A program made the position numbers and the translations under genes. Below the pieces are notes generated by a model. It was not told where the DNA came from, did no database searches, and saw only the letters and a list, made by a program, of their open reading frames with translations. 64,000 nt of DNA from Brachyspira hyodysenteriae ATCC 27164 (GTDB lineage Bacteria > Spirochaetota > Brachyspiria > Brachyspirales > Brachyspiraceae), in assembly GCF_001676785.2 (NCBI RefSeq), contig NZ_CP015910.2, positions 1,116,001-1,180,000 of the forward strand. Direction: 5' to 3'. This document shows positions 19,599-27,683 of this stretch, piece after piece. The stretch's first letter is position 1, and the number at the start of each line of letters is the position of its first letter.

Positions 19599-20723
19599 AT
19601 GAAAGATTCTAGAATAGAAAAATTAGCGAAAAATATAGTTACTTATTCATGTAAATTAAAAAAAGGTGAAAAAATATTAATAAAATCTTACGGTGAAGGC
19701 GAGGAAAGAAATTTAGTAAATGCTATTATTAAAGAAGTTTATAAGGTAGGTGCAAGTCCTTTTGTTTGGAATCATGATCCTCATATACTTAGAGAATTAT
19801 TGAAGCAATGTAATGAAGAGCAGATGAAAATTTGGGCTAAATCTGATTTAATGCTTATGAAAGAGATGGATGCTTATGTTGGAATATGGGGCGGATTAAA
19901 TAGTTCAGAAAGTTCTTCTGTAAAAATGGAAAATCATGCTATATATGAAAAGTTTTATCTTGATCCTGTTCATATGAAAGAGAGAGTAAAAAATACTAAA
20001 TGGGTTGTTATGAATTATCCTACACCAGCTATGGCACAGCAGGCTTCTATGAGTACAGATGAATTTGAAGATTTTTATTTTAAAGTTTGTAATTTGGATT
20101 ATTCTAAAATGTCTAAGGCTATGGATAATTTAGTAAAACTTATGAATAAAACTGATAAAGTTAGAATAGTTGGAAAGGGAACTGATTTAACTTTCTCTAT
20201 AAAAGATATACCTGCTATAAAATGTGCTGGTGAACTTAATATACCTGACGGGGAAGTATATACTGCCCCTGTGAAAAATTCTGTTAATGGTGTTTTATCT
20301 TATAATACACCTTCTTTATATAGTGACGGATTTACTTATGAGAATATTAAATTCGAATTTAAAAATGGAAAGATAATAAATGCAACTTGTAATGATACAA
20401 ACAGAATAAATAAAATATTAGACAGTGATGCTGGTTCTAGATATATAGGAGAGTTTGCTATAGGAGTTAATCCGTATATTACAGAGCCTATGAAAGATAT
20501 ATTATTCGACGAAAAAATCATGGGAAGTTTCCATTTTACTCCCGGTGCTTGCTATGATGATGCTAGTAATGGAAACAGCTCTAAAATACATTGGGATTTG
20601 GTATGTATACAGACTAAAAAATACGGCGGAGGAGAAATTTATTTTGATGATAAATTGATAAGAAAAGACGGATTATTTGTTGCTGATAGTTTAAAATGCT
20701 TGAATCCTAATAATTTAAAATAA
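19599..20723 (+). CDS. Aminopeptidase, peptidase family M29
   Basis: 374 aa from ATG 19599, preceded by AAGGA; an in-frame ATG at 19554 has no such site. M29 metallo-aminopeptidase: the N-terminal half carries KKGEKILIKSYGEGEERNLV. The C-terminal half has the usual metal-ligand acids and histidines: GELNIPDGEVYTAP, then YIGEFAIG, GSFHFTPGACY and KIHWDLV. Cytosolic, removes N-terminal residues from peptides, with cobalt or zinc in characterised relatives. The first GNAT gene follows 16 bp later and may be co-transcribed. Confidence 0.92.
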   Translation: MKDSRIEKLAKNIVTYSCKLKKGEKILIKSYGEGEERNLVNAIIKEVYKVGASPFVWNHDPHILRELLKQCNEEQMKIWAKSDLMLMKEMDAYVGIWGGLNSSESSSVKMENHAIYEKFYLDPVHMKERVKNTKWVVMNYPTPAMAQQASMSTDEFEDFYFKVCNLDYSKMSKAMDNLVKLMNKTDKVRIVGKGTDLTFSIKDIPAIKCAGELNIPDGEVYTAPVKNSVNGVLSYNTPSLYSDGFTYENIKFEFKNGKIINATCNDTNRINKILDSDAGSRYIGEFAIGVNPYITEPMKDILFDEKIMGSFHFTPGACYDDASNGNSSKIHWDLVCIQTKKYGGGEIYFDDKLIRKDGLFVADSLKCLNPNNLK

Positions 20724-20739
20724 TATAAAAGGTTTGTAA

Positions 20740-21225
20740 ATGAGTGATAAGAAATTTGATGTTAGATTTGCTGCTGTAGAAGATTGTTCTTTAATATTAA
20801 AATTTATAAAAGAGCTTGCCCGTTATGAAAAATTAGAGCATGAGGTTACTGCTACCGAAGAGATACTTAAAGAGTGGATATTTGAAAAGAAGAAATGCGA
20901 GGTTTTAATAGCTTCAGAGAATAATATTGAAATAGGATATGCATTATTCTTTCATAATTTTTCTACATTTTTGGGAAAGGCGGGAGTATATTTAGAAGAT
21001 TTATATATTAATCCTGATTATAGAGGATTAGGTTACGGAAAGAAGCTTTTGAAAGAGGTTGCAAAGATTGCAGTAGAAAGAGGGTGCGAGAGATTGGATT
21101 GGCAGTGTTTGGATTGGAATAAACCTAGCATTGATTTCTATTTATCTTTAAATGCGATACGAATGGAAGATTGGACTACATATAGATTGAGTCATGATGT
21201 TTTAAAAAGTTTTGCTAAAGAATAA
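20740..21225 (+). CDS. GNAT acetyltransferase, SSAT/thialysine-type (copy 1)
   Basis: 161 aa. GNAT fold with acetyl-CoA loop RGLGYGKKLL. The segment WQCLDWNKPSIDFY is typical of the spermidine/spermine and thialysine acetyltransferase branch. Substrate is therefore probably a diamine or lysine analogue, but this is inference. It forms a tandem pair with the next gene, with matching N-termini (MSDKKF), lengths and motifs and the same AGGTTTGTA before the ATG. It follows the M29 peptidase after 16 bp. Confidence 0.87.
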   Translation: MSDKKFDVRFAAVEDCSLILKFIKELARYEKLEHEVTATEEILKEWIFEKKKCEVLIASENNIEIGYALFFHNFSTFLGKAGVYLEDLYINPDYRGLGYGKKLLKEVAKIAVERGCERLDWQCLDWNKPSIDFYLSLNAIRMEDWTTYRLSHDVLKSFAKE

Positions 21226-21268
21226 TTTGTAAAAGAATAATTATTATAAAATTTGAAGGTTTGTATAG

Positions 21269-21754
21269 ATGAGTGATAAAAAATTTAGTATTAGATTTGC
21301 AACTGTTGAAGATATACCAACTATAATGAGATTCATAAAAGAGCTTGCTGTTTATGAGAGTTTGGAGCATGAACTTAATCTTACAGAGGAAAGTTTAAAA
21401 GAAAATATTTTTGATAAGAAAAAGGCAGAGGTTGTCATTGCTTTTGAAGATGATGTTCCAGTTGGGCATGCTGTATTTTTTGAAACTTTTTCTACTTTTG
21501 TTGGAAGGCATGGGCTTTATTTAGATGATTTATATGTCAATGAAAAATACAGAGGCTTTGGATACGGTAAGAAACTATTTGAAGAAGTTGCAAAAATAGC
21601 TCTTAGTAGAAACTGCGGAAGGCTTGAATGGCAATGTTTGGATTGGAATAAATCTAGTATAGATTTTTATTTATCAACCGGAGCTGAAATGGTTAAGGAT
21701 GCCAGAGTTTACAGACTTACCAATGATGCTTTAAAAAAATTTTTAGATTTTTAA
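21269..21754 (+). CDS. GNAT acetyltransferase, SSAT/thialysine-type (copy 2)
   Basis: 161 aa, paralogue of the preceding gene with identical length. It shares MSDKKF at the start, RGFGYGKKLFEEVAKIA at the acetyl-CoA site and WQCLDWNKSSIDFY near the end. Differences cluster in the substrate-facing C-terminal strand (GAEMVKDARVYRLT against NAIRMEDWTTYRLS), so the two may prefer different amines. AAGGTTTGTA precedes both ATGs, showing that the duplication included the ribosome binding site. Confidence 0.87.
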   Translation: MSDKKFSIRFATVEDIPTIMRFIKELAVYESLEHELNLTEESLKENIFDKKKAEVVIAFEDDVPVGHAVFFETFSTFVGRHGLYLDDLYVNEKYRGFGYGKKLFEEVAKIALSRNCGRLEWQCLDWNKSSIDFYLSTGAEMVKDARVYRLTNDALKKFLDF

Positions 21755-21821
21755 TATACAGGTACAATTACAGTTGTCAATTTTTGCTTTTTTATTAATA
21801 TAAATTATTAATTTTGTACAA

Positions 21822-22190
21822 TAATGAGTAATCATCCGCACGTATAGAGGATATTCGTTAAGGATAAGTGATACCGTGTGGGAAGGTACCGCAGCTCGCG
21901 GTTGACAAACTTAGAAATTTTCAGTATATACTAAAAATTTTTAAGTTTGTCAACTGATCCACTTTATATAATTTTATCTACTTTTTTGCCGCACAAAAAA
22001 GTAGCAAAAAACGCAAATGCTAGAACTTTATATTAAAAACATGTCTATTAAATATAGGGTATAGCCTATAAAAATGCAGTCTTTTTGATTCTTTGTGCCA
22101 ACAAAAGAACTGGGAGGGGGGCTAGTCCCCATAAATAATAAAACTAAGAAAATAATTTTTGACAAAATATAGTTGTTTAGGTATATACTA
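21822..22190 (+). repeat. Structured intergenic repeat element, copy A (upstream of pyrH)
   Basis: The gap between the GNAT pair and pyrH holds no gene. In order: a G+C-rich island with a 7-bp stem (21836-21842 with 21875-21881) and hairpin ACCGC-AGCTC-GCGGT (21888-21902); a 54-bp palindrome (21901-21954); an 11-bp hairpin (21978-21988 with 21994-22004); a TTCTTTGT/ACAAAAGAA stem near 22089-22109; a GGGG/CCCC hairpin (22116-22130); and TTGACA-17-TATATA (22159-22187). Segments 21923-21953 and 22155-22187 recur at 48742-48772 (one mismatch) and 49035-49067 (identical), so this is a dispersed element. Confidence 0.7.
21901..21954. promoter_or_regulatory. 54-bp palindrome acting as a symmetric bidirectional promoter
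   Basis: Each 27-bp half is the reverse complement of the other at 25 of 27 positions, centred between 21927 and 21928. Both strands read TTGACA, 17 bp, TATATA, and the two -10 boxes are the same six base pairs (21925-21930). RNA polymerase bound in one direction would exclude the other. Confidence 0.6.
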
Positions 22191-22223
22191 AAATATTTTT
22201 ATTTAATGATATGATATTAAATC

Positions 22224-22252
22224 TTGATTATATATGAAAAAAATAGTATAAT
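22224..22252 (+). promoter_or_regulatory. Gene-proximal promoter of pyrH
   Basis: TTGATT (22224-22229), 17-bp spacer, TATAAT (22247-22252), 31 bp before the ATG. The repeat-borne promoter at 22159-22187 lies just upstream, so pyrH appears to have two. Confidence 0.65.
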
Positions 22253-22283
22253 TCAAAAAATTAACTTTACAAAGAGGTCAATA

Positions 22284-22988
22284 ATGAAAAAAAGAGTATT
22301 GCTCAAAATATCAGGCGAAGCTTTACTTGGTCAAAAAGAATATGGTATAGATAATAATGTTGTTGATAGAATAGCATTAGAGATGAAAGAAGCTGGAAGT
22401 GATACAGAAATAGCTGTTGTTGTAGGCGGAGGAAACATTTTTAGAGGAATGCAGTTATCTGATAAAACAGGTATGGTGAGAGCTACTGCAGATTCTATGG
22501 GTATGCTTGCCACTATTATGAATGCTATAGCTTTGAAAGATAGATTTATGGCAGCAGGCACTCCTACTCAAATACTTTCTGCTTTTAATATTGAAGGTAT
22601 GATAGAAGGTTTTGAAAGAGACAAAGCAATTCGTATATTGGAAAGAGGAAATGTTTTGATAATAGCCGGAGGTACTTCTAATCCTTATTTTACAACTGAT
22701 AGTACTGCAATACTTAGAGCTTTAGAGATTGGTGCTTCTATAGTATTAAAAGGCACTAATGTTGATGGTGTTTATGATAAAGACCCTAAAAAGAATCCAG
22801 ATGCTAAAATGTATAATGAAGTAACATTTAAAGAAGCTATTAATCAAAATTTAAGAGTTATGGATATGACAGCTTTCGCTATGGCTAATGATAATAATAT
22901 GCCTATAAGAGTATTTAATATGCATACAAATGGAAACATTACAAAGGCTATTTTAGGTGAGTCTATAGGAACTTATGTACATAATTAA
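22284..22988 (+). CDS. pyrH: UMP kinase
   Basis: 234 aa from ATG 22284, preceded by AGAGG; the frame extends further up but the family start is [14 protein letters not shown]. Amino-acid-kinase fold: VGGGNIFRG, then [27 protein letters not shown] and [16 protein letters not shown]. It phosphorylates UMP to UDP and is the essential bacterial-type enzyme. In many bacteria pyrH directly precedes frr; here frr is about 12.6 kb away on the other strand. floA follows 20 bp later and is probably co-transcribed. Confidence 0.97.
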   Translation: MKKRVLLKISGEALLGQKEYGIDNNVVDRIALEMKEAGSDTEIAVVVGGGNIFRGMQLSDKTGMVRATADSMGMLATIMNAIALKDRFMAAGTPTQILSAFNIEGMIEGFERDKAIRILERGNVLIIAGGTSNPYFTTDSTAILRALEIGASIVLKGTNVDGVYDKDPKKNPDAKMYNEVTFKEAINQNLRVMDMTAFAMANDNNMPIRVFNMHTNGNITKAILGESIGTYVHN

Positions 22989-23008
22989 TTGATATTTTGG
23001 AGGTTTTT

Positions 23009-24028
23009 ATGTTTGATTATGGTTATATACCTGTTATTCCAATGTTTATTGGTATTGTTATAATATTAATATTTATCATTATTTTCTTACGCTTCTTCCC
23101 AATAGGTTTATGGGTTACTGCTTTATTTTCTGGTGTAAGAATAAATATGATAACATTAATAACTATGCGTTTAAGGAGAGTTAATCCTTCACTTATAGTA
23201 TTGAATCAGATAAAATTATGGAAGGCTGGTTTAAAAATAGGAAGCAATGAACTTGAGGCACATTATTTAGCAGGCGGAAATCCAACTGCTGTTGCTGATG
23301 CTTTGATTGCTGCTGATAAAGCTTCTTTAGATTTAAATTTTGAAAGAGCGGCCGCTATTGATTTGGCTGGAAGAGATTTAGTTGATGCTATAAGAACTTC
23401 TGTTTCCCCTAGAGTTATTGCTACACCTTTAATTGCTGCTGTTGCTAAAGACGGTATACAAGTTAAAGCTACTGCAAGAGTTACTGTTAGAACTAATATT
23501 AACAGACTTGTTGGAGGTGCAGGAGAAGAAACGATAATTGCAAGAGTAGGTGAGGGTATAGTTACTACTATAGGTAGTTCTGCTTCACATAAAGAAGTTT
23601 TAGAAAATCCTGATAGAATATCTCAAGTTGTTCTTGCTAAGGGATTAGATTCAGGTACTGCTTTTGAGATACTTTCTATTGATATAGCTGATGTTGATGT
23701 TGGAAGCAATATTGGTGCTTTCTTACAGATTGACCAAGCTGAAGCTGATAAAAAGATTGCTCAGGCTAAGGCTGAAGAGAGAAGAGTTATGGCTATAGCT
23801 AGAGAGCAGGAAATGCGTGCTCAGGTTGAAGAGATGAAAGCTAAAGTTGTTGAAGCTGAATCTCAATTACCTCTTGCTATTGCTGAAGCACTTAAAAAAG
23901 GTAATATCGGAGTACTCGATTATTACAATATGAAAAATGTTATGGCTGATACTGAAATGCGTTATAGCATATCCGGTATGGATTCAATGAGCAAAAATAG
24001 TAATTCTTCCGGTAATGTGAAACAGTAA
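23009..24028 (+). CDS. floA: Flotillin-like protein FloA
   Basis: 339 aa from ATG 23009 with GGAGG five bases upstream. The N-terminal membrane hairpin (about residues 8-45) is followed by a characteristic FloA/YqfA core: [35 protein letters not shown] and [20 protein letters not shown]. An Ala/Glu-rich coiled coil and a serine/asparagine-rich tail follow. In Bacillus, FloA scaffolds functional membrane microdomains and secretion. A strong terminator follows. Confidence 0.93.
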   Translation: MFDYGYIPVIPMFIGIVIILIFIIIFLRFFPIGLWVTALFSGVRINMITLITMRLRRVNPSLIVLNQIKLWKAGLKIGSNELEAHYLAGGNPTAVADALIAADKASLDLNFERAAAIDLAGRDLVDAIRTSVSPRVIATPLIAAVAKDGIQVKATARVTVRTNINRLVGGAGEETIIARVGEGIVTTIGSSASHKEVLENPDRISQVVLAKGLDSGTAFEILSIDIADVDVGSNIGAFLQIDQAEADKKIAQAKAEERRVMAIAREQEMRAQVEEMKAKVVEAESQLPLAIAEALKKGNIGVLDYYNMKNVMADTEMRYSISGMDSMSKNSNSSGNVKQ

Positions 24029-24053
24029 ATCATTATTATAAATAGATTATTTT

Positions 24054-24088
24054 ATAGGCTGTGTATTTTTATATGCAGCCTATTTTTA
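24054..24088 (+). terminator. Terminator of pyrH-floA
   Basis: 13-bp stem with two G-T pairs (24054-24066 with 24071-24083), TTTT loop, then T-rich DNA. The following 190 bp up to 24278 are AT-rich with no ORF or clear motif. Confidence 0.8.
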
Positions 24089-24278
24089 TATTATAAAAAA
24101 TTATAGCTTAAAAAATTTATATTTTTTAGTTTATGCCATAATAATGACAATATAATTTGATTTTGAATAATGTTTTTATTAAGATTATAAAAAATTTAGA
24201 TATAATGTCATTTATATATAATGAATAAAATTAATTCTTTTTTATAGTCAAAATAAAAATTATAAAAAACTATATTTT

Positions 24279-24359
24279 TTAGTAATTTTTACTAATATAG
24301 ATATTTTTTCACTTGACAAAAAATATTATTTGATGTATTGTTAGAGTATACAAACAATA
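24279..24359 (+). promoter_or_regulatory. ahpC promoter with two dyad operators
   Basis: Promoter TTGACA (24313-24318), 17 bp, TATTGT (24336-24341). Two inverted repeats flank it: TTAGTAA-TTT-TTACTAA (24279-24295) upstream of the -35, and TATTGTT-N10-AACAATA (24336-24359) covering the -10 and start. This arrangement fits repression, perhaps by a peroxide-sensing Fur-family regulator, but neither matches the PerR consensus exactly. Confidence 0.55.
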
Positions 24360-24377
24360 AATAAAAGGAGTTATAAT

Positions 24378-24941
24378 ATGAGTTTAATTAATAAAAAACT
24401 AATAGATTTCAAGGTTGAAGCTTATCAAAACGGTGAATTCAAAACAGTTGAAACTAAAGACGTTTTAGGAAAATGGAGTGTATTTTTCTTCTATCCAGCA
24501 GACTTTACATTTGTATGTCCTACAGAGTTAGCTGATTTAGGTACAGTATACGATGAATTAAAGAAAATTAATTGTGAAGTATATTCAGTTTCTGAAGATA
24601 CTCATTTTGTACATAAAGCTTGGGCAGATGCTACACCAACTATTAAAAATCTTAAATATACAATGCTAGGAGATCCAACAGGAGTATTAGCTAAATTCTT
24701 TGAAGTATATGTAGAAGAAGAAGGTAAAGCATTACGCGGAAGCTTTATTGTAAACCCACAAGGCGAAATCAAAGCTTATGAAGTACATGATATGGGAATA
24801 GGTAGAGATGCTAATGAATTATTACGTAAAGTTCAAGCTGCTCAATATGTAGCTGAACATGGCGGTGAAGTTTGTCCTGCTAAATGGAAACCAGGTGCTA
24901 GCACTTTAAAACCAGGAATTGATCTAGTTGGTAAGCTATAA
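24378..24941 (+). CDS. ahpC: Alkyl hydroperoxide reductase subunit C (2-Cys peroxiredoxin)
   Basis: 187 aa, the same length as E. coli AhpC. Peroxidatic Cys47 is in DFTFVCPTEL and resolving Cys166 in GGEVCPAKW, at the same positions as in E. coli. It reduces H2O2, organic peroxides and peroxynitrite. The usual partner AhpF is not adjacent. AAAGGAG precedes the ATG. Stand-alone transcription unit between a regulated-looking promoter and a strong terminator, in an organism probably exposed to oxygen at a host mucosa. Confidence 0.97.
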   Translation: MSLINKKLIDFKVEAYQNGEFKTVETKDVLGKWSVFFFYPADFTFVCPTELADLGTVYDELKKINCEVYSVSEDTHFVHKAWADATPTIKNLKYTMLGDPTGVLAKFFEVYVEEEGKALRGSFIVNPQGEIKAYEVHDMGIGRDANELLRKVQAAQYVAEHGGEVCPAKWKPGASTLKPGIDLVGKL

Positions 24942-24964
24942 TATATTAACTATATAAATATAAT

Positions 24965-24997
24965 AGGACATATAATTAATTTTATATGTCCTTTTTT
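24965..24997 (+). terminator. Terminator of ahpC
   Basis: Perfect 11-bp stem (24965-24975 with 24982-24992), 6-nt loop, six T. Confidence 0.88.
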
Positions 24998-25020
24998 ATT
25001 TTCATAATTTTTTGCAAAAT

Positions 25021-25065
25021 AAAAGACAAGAAATATTTAATAAAATAAATCTTGTCTTTTTTTAT
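25021..25065 (-). terminator. Second hairpin, terminator of fabD
   Basis: Perfect 11-bp stem (25021-25031 with 25050-25060) with an 18-nt AT-rich loop and T runs on both strands. It lies just past the fabD stop on the minus strand and can also back up the ahpC terminator. Confidence 0.65.
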
Positions 25066-25081
25066 TTTTTAGTTAACTATA

Positions 25082-25996
25082 TTATTGAATAGCAGCATTT
25101 AAAGAATCAATATCAAATACAGGTAATGCTGTTATATCAGGAGTGATTTTTTTAGTCATTCCAACTAAAACTTTTCCAGGTCCGCATTCAAATATTTTTG
25201 TTATTCCTTGTTTTTGCATATTAAGCATGCTGTCATACCATCTTACAGTTGAGAACATTTGCTTATATAAATTTTCTTTAATAGAATTAAAATCATGAAC
25301 TTCAGCTGTAACATTTGATAATACTTTATTGTCATTGTTATGTAATTCTATTTTTTCTAAGAATTCTTTTAAGCTGTCAGCAGCAGGTTTCATAAACGGA
25401 GAATGGAAAGCTCCAGATACTTTTAAAGGAAGTACTCTTTTAGCACCAGCCTCCTGAAGTTTAGGAGTAACTGCTTCTATTGCACTAAGTAATCCTGATA
25501 TAACTATCTGATCTTTTAAATTATAATTAGCAGCAACAACTTCTTTATTTTCAGGCATACATTTAGAAACTGCATCATAATCTAATCCCATAACTGCAGC
25601 CATACCATAAGGTGCATCAGCTCCAGCCTTAGCCATTAACAAACCTCTAGTTCTAGCAATTTTTACAGCATCTTCAAATGATATATATCCTGCAGCTGAA
25701 AGAGCCGTAATTTCACCCAAGCTATGACCTGCAAATAAATTTCCTTTAACGCCTTTAGCTTTTAAAGCTTCATAAACAGCCATACCTACTGTAACTAAAG
25801 CAGGCTGAGTATTTTCTGTTTTTTTAAGATCGTCTTCGCTTCCTTCAAAACATAATGCTTTGATATCAACATCATCTAAAATATTAGCTGCCTTATCGAA
25901 TATTGCTTTAGATTCAGCAACATTATCATACAAAGATTTTCCCATACCAGCACATTGAGAACCTTGACCAGGAAATAGAAATGCTATATTTGACAT
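25082..25996 (-). CDS. fabD: Malonyl-CoA:ACP transacylase
   Basis: 304 aa. N-terminal FLFPGQGSQCAGMGKSL, nucleophile Ser92 in AGHSLGEITA (same number as E. coli), and a catalytic His in SGAFHSPFM. It loads malonyl groups onto acyl carrier protein for fatty-acid synthesis. AAGGAG precedes the ATG. No other fab gene is adjacent. Confidence 0.96.
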   Translation of the reverse strand: MSNIAFLFPGQGSQCAGMGKSLYDNVAESKAIFDKAANILDDVDIKALCFEGSEDDLKKTENTQPALVTVGMAVYEALKAKGVKGNLFAGHSLGEITALSAAGYISFEDAVKIARTRGLLMAKAGADAPYGMAAVMGLDYDAVSKCMPENKEVVAANYNLKDQIVISGLLSAIEAVTPKLQEAGAKRVLPLKVSGAFHSPFMKPAADSLKEFLEKIELHNNDNKVLSNVTAEVHDFNSIKENLYKQMFSTVRWYDSMLNMQKQGITKIFECGPGKVLVGMTKKITPDITALPVFDIDSLNAAIQ

Positions 25997-26181
25997 ATTT
26001 TATTCTCCTTTTCTTATTATAAATATTTTATTTTCTTAAATTGATAATCTATAAAATATTAACAAAAAATTTAACTTTTATCAAGACATTAATTTGATTT
26101 TGATAATTCTTATATTAGTTATACTATTTTAATTAAAGTTAAAACATTCGAATCTGTAAACAACAATTTATATTTGAATAA

Positions 26182-26210
26182 TTGACATTTTATATTAAAT
26201 TGAGTATCTT
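26182..26210 (+). promoter_or_regulatory. Promoter of the CDF exporter gene
   Basis: TTGACA (26182-26187), 17-bp spacer, TATCTT (26205-26210), 37 bp before the ATG. Confidence 0.6.
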
Positions 26211-26247
26211 TAATACAATACTTAAAATTAATTTGGGGTTATAAAAT

Positions 26248-27126
26248 ATGAATACGAGTAATGAGAAGAAATCTAAATACATGATAATAGAGGGTATAGT
26301 ATCTGTAATTATTAATATATTATTATTTGCTTTTAAGTATGCTGTAGGTTTATTAACAGGTTCTCTTTCAATTATGGCAGATGCTTGGCATTCATTAAGT
26401 GATTGCATAAGCAGTATAATTGTTATAATAGGCGGAATATTTTCAAAAAGACCTCCAGATGAAGAGCATCCTTTCGGACATGGAAGAATTGAGCTTATAA
26501 CAAGTTTTGTAGTTGGAATAATGCTTGTATTTATAGGATATACTTTTTTCTCTGAAGCTATTCAAAACATTATGGATAAAAAATCAGCTTCATTTACAAC
26601 TATGGCTATAGTTGCTATGATAGTTTCAATACTTGTAAAGGAATTATTAGCACAGTATTCTTTTTGGGGATACAGAAAATCTGGTTCTAAATCATTGTAT
26701 GCAGATGCTTGGCATCATAGAAGTGATAGTGTTACTTCTATAATTATATTAGTTGGTATTTTATTTGGTAAAAGTTTTTGGTGGTTAGACAGTGTATTAA
26801 GTATATTAGTTTCGCTTGTTATATTTTATGCTGCTTTTGATGTTATTAAATCTAGCATAAAACCTTTGATAGGTGAGTATCCTTCTGAAGAAACAATTGA
26901 TAGTATAAAAAAAATAGCTGAAGAAATGAATATAGATAACACTGATTTGAATTTACATCATTTTCATATACATACTTATGGAGATCATAGTGAAATAACT
27001 TTCCATATGCGTTTTCCTAAAGATATGACTGTTTTTGATGCTCATTCAAAGGCTACATTATTTGAAAATGCCATAAGAGAAAGATTGAGTATAGAACCTA
27101 CTATACATATAGAAGCATACAAATAA
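26248..27126 (+). CDS. Cation diffusion facilitator (CDF) metal exporter
   Basis: 292 aa. Six-TM CDF protein with the metal-site motifs MADAWHSLSD in TM2 and YADAWHHRSD in TM5 (HxxxD both times). The loop PPDEEHPFGHGRIE and a C-terminal cytoplasmic domain rich in His (NLHHFHIHTYGDHSEI) are typical. It exports a divalent metal such as Zn, Mn or Fe by proton antiport; the exact metal cannot be assigned. A G-quadruplex motif lies 23 bp after the stop. Confidence 0.93.
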   Translation: MNTSNEKKSKYMIIEGIVSVIINILLFAFKYAVGLLTGSLSIMADAWHSLSDCISSIIVIIGGIFSKRPPDEEHPFGHGRIELITSFVVGIMLVFIGYTFFSEAIQNIMDKKSASFTTMAIVAMIVSILVKELLAQYSFWGYRKSGSKSLYADAWHHRSDSVTSIIILVGILFGKSFWWLDSVLSILVSLVIFYAAFDVIKSSIKPLIGEYPSEETIDSIKKIAEEMNIDNTDLNLHHFHIHTYGDHSEITFHMRFPKDMTVFDAHSKATLFENAIRERLSIEPTIHIEAYK

Positions 27127-27148
27127 AATGCTAATCTAATAAAAAATA

Positions 27149-27164
27149 GGGGCGGGTGGGTGGG
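27149..27164 (+). other. G-quadruplex motif
   Basis: Four G-runs with single-base loops: GGGG-C-GGG-T-GGG-T-GGG. This is the tightest class of quadruplex sequence and very unexpected in DNA of this composition. It lies in the 3' untranslated region of the CDF gene, so the RNA could fold as well. Confidence 0.7.
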
Positions 27165-27214
27165 CTGAGTAGATTCTCATTGATATTTTTCATTTTTATT
27201 TTATCATAAACACT

Positions 27215-27607
27215 ATGATAGAGAGTGCCGTTTTAAATGATAAAAATTTAGAAGAATATTTTTTATTTACTGATGATTCTAAATTAATAAAGTATAATAA
27301 AAAATATAATTCATATAAATATTTAATAAAAATAGAAAATATAAATTCCAAAGAAGAAGTTACGGTTTTAAAATTAATGTATCCTTATATATGTATAACT
27401 GAGGAGAAAGGATTAAATTCTGCTGTTATCAATATAGAAACATTGGAAGTAATTTATTTAAAAAGATAAGATTATCATTCTGAAGTATCAAGCTATTCTA
27501 ATGAATTTTGTATTATTAATAATGAAATACATATTATCACTCAAACTAAATGGAATACTCTTAATATAATGAATTTAAAAACTAAAGATATTTATGTAAA
27601 TATATAG
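27215..27607 (+). pseudogene. Gene remnant split by an in-frame TAA
   Basis: An 84-codon frame (27215-27469) ends at TAA, then the same frame stays open for 45 more codons to TAG at 27605-27607 with similar composition (EFCIINNEIHIITQTKWNTL). No ribosome binding site precedes the ATG. The sequence suggests beta-strand repeats (YPYICITEEKG; LEVIYLKR), as in beta-propeller-like proteins, but the family is not recognised. The most likely history is a truncated gene with a nonsense mutation. It fills most of the 557-bp gap between the CDF and PhzF-family genes. Confidence 0.45.
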
Positions 27608-27683
27608 ATTTATTATTGTTATATTTTAAAAAAGCGATAAAATAATTTAAAGTTATCATAATAATTTTTTATAGAGGCATACA

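Noticed and set aside
21870-21902. T-box riboswitch core (GGTACCGC)
   Set aside because: Only the short core resembles a T-box. There is no specifier stem, antiterminator/terminator switch or aminoacyl-tRNA gene downstream.
22112-22130. G-rich run in repeat copy A as a quadruplex
   Set aside because: It has too few separate G-runs and its Gs can pair with the CCCC that follows, so a hairpin is the better reading.
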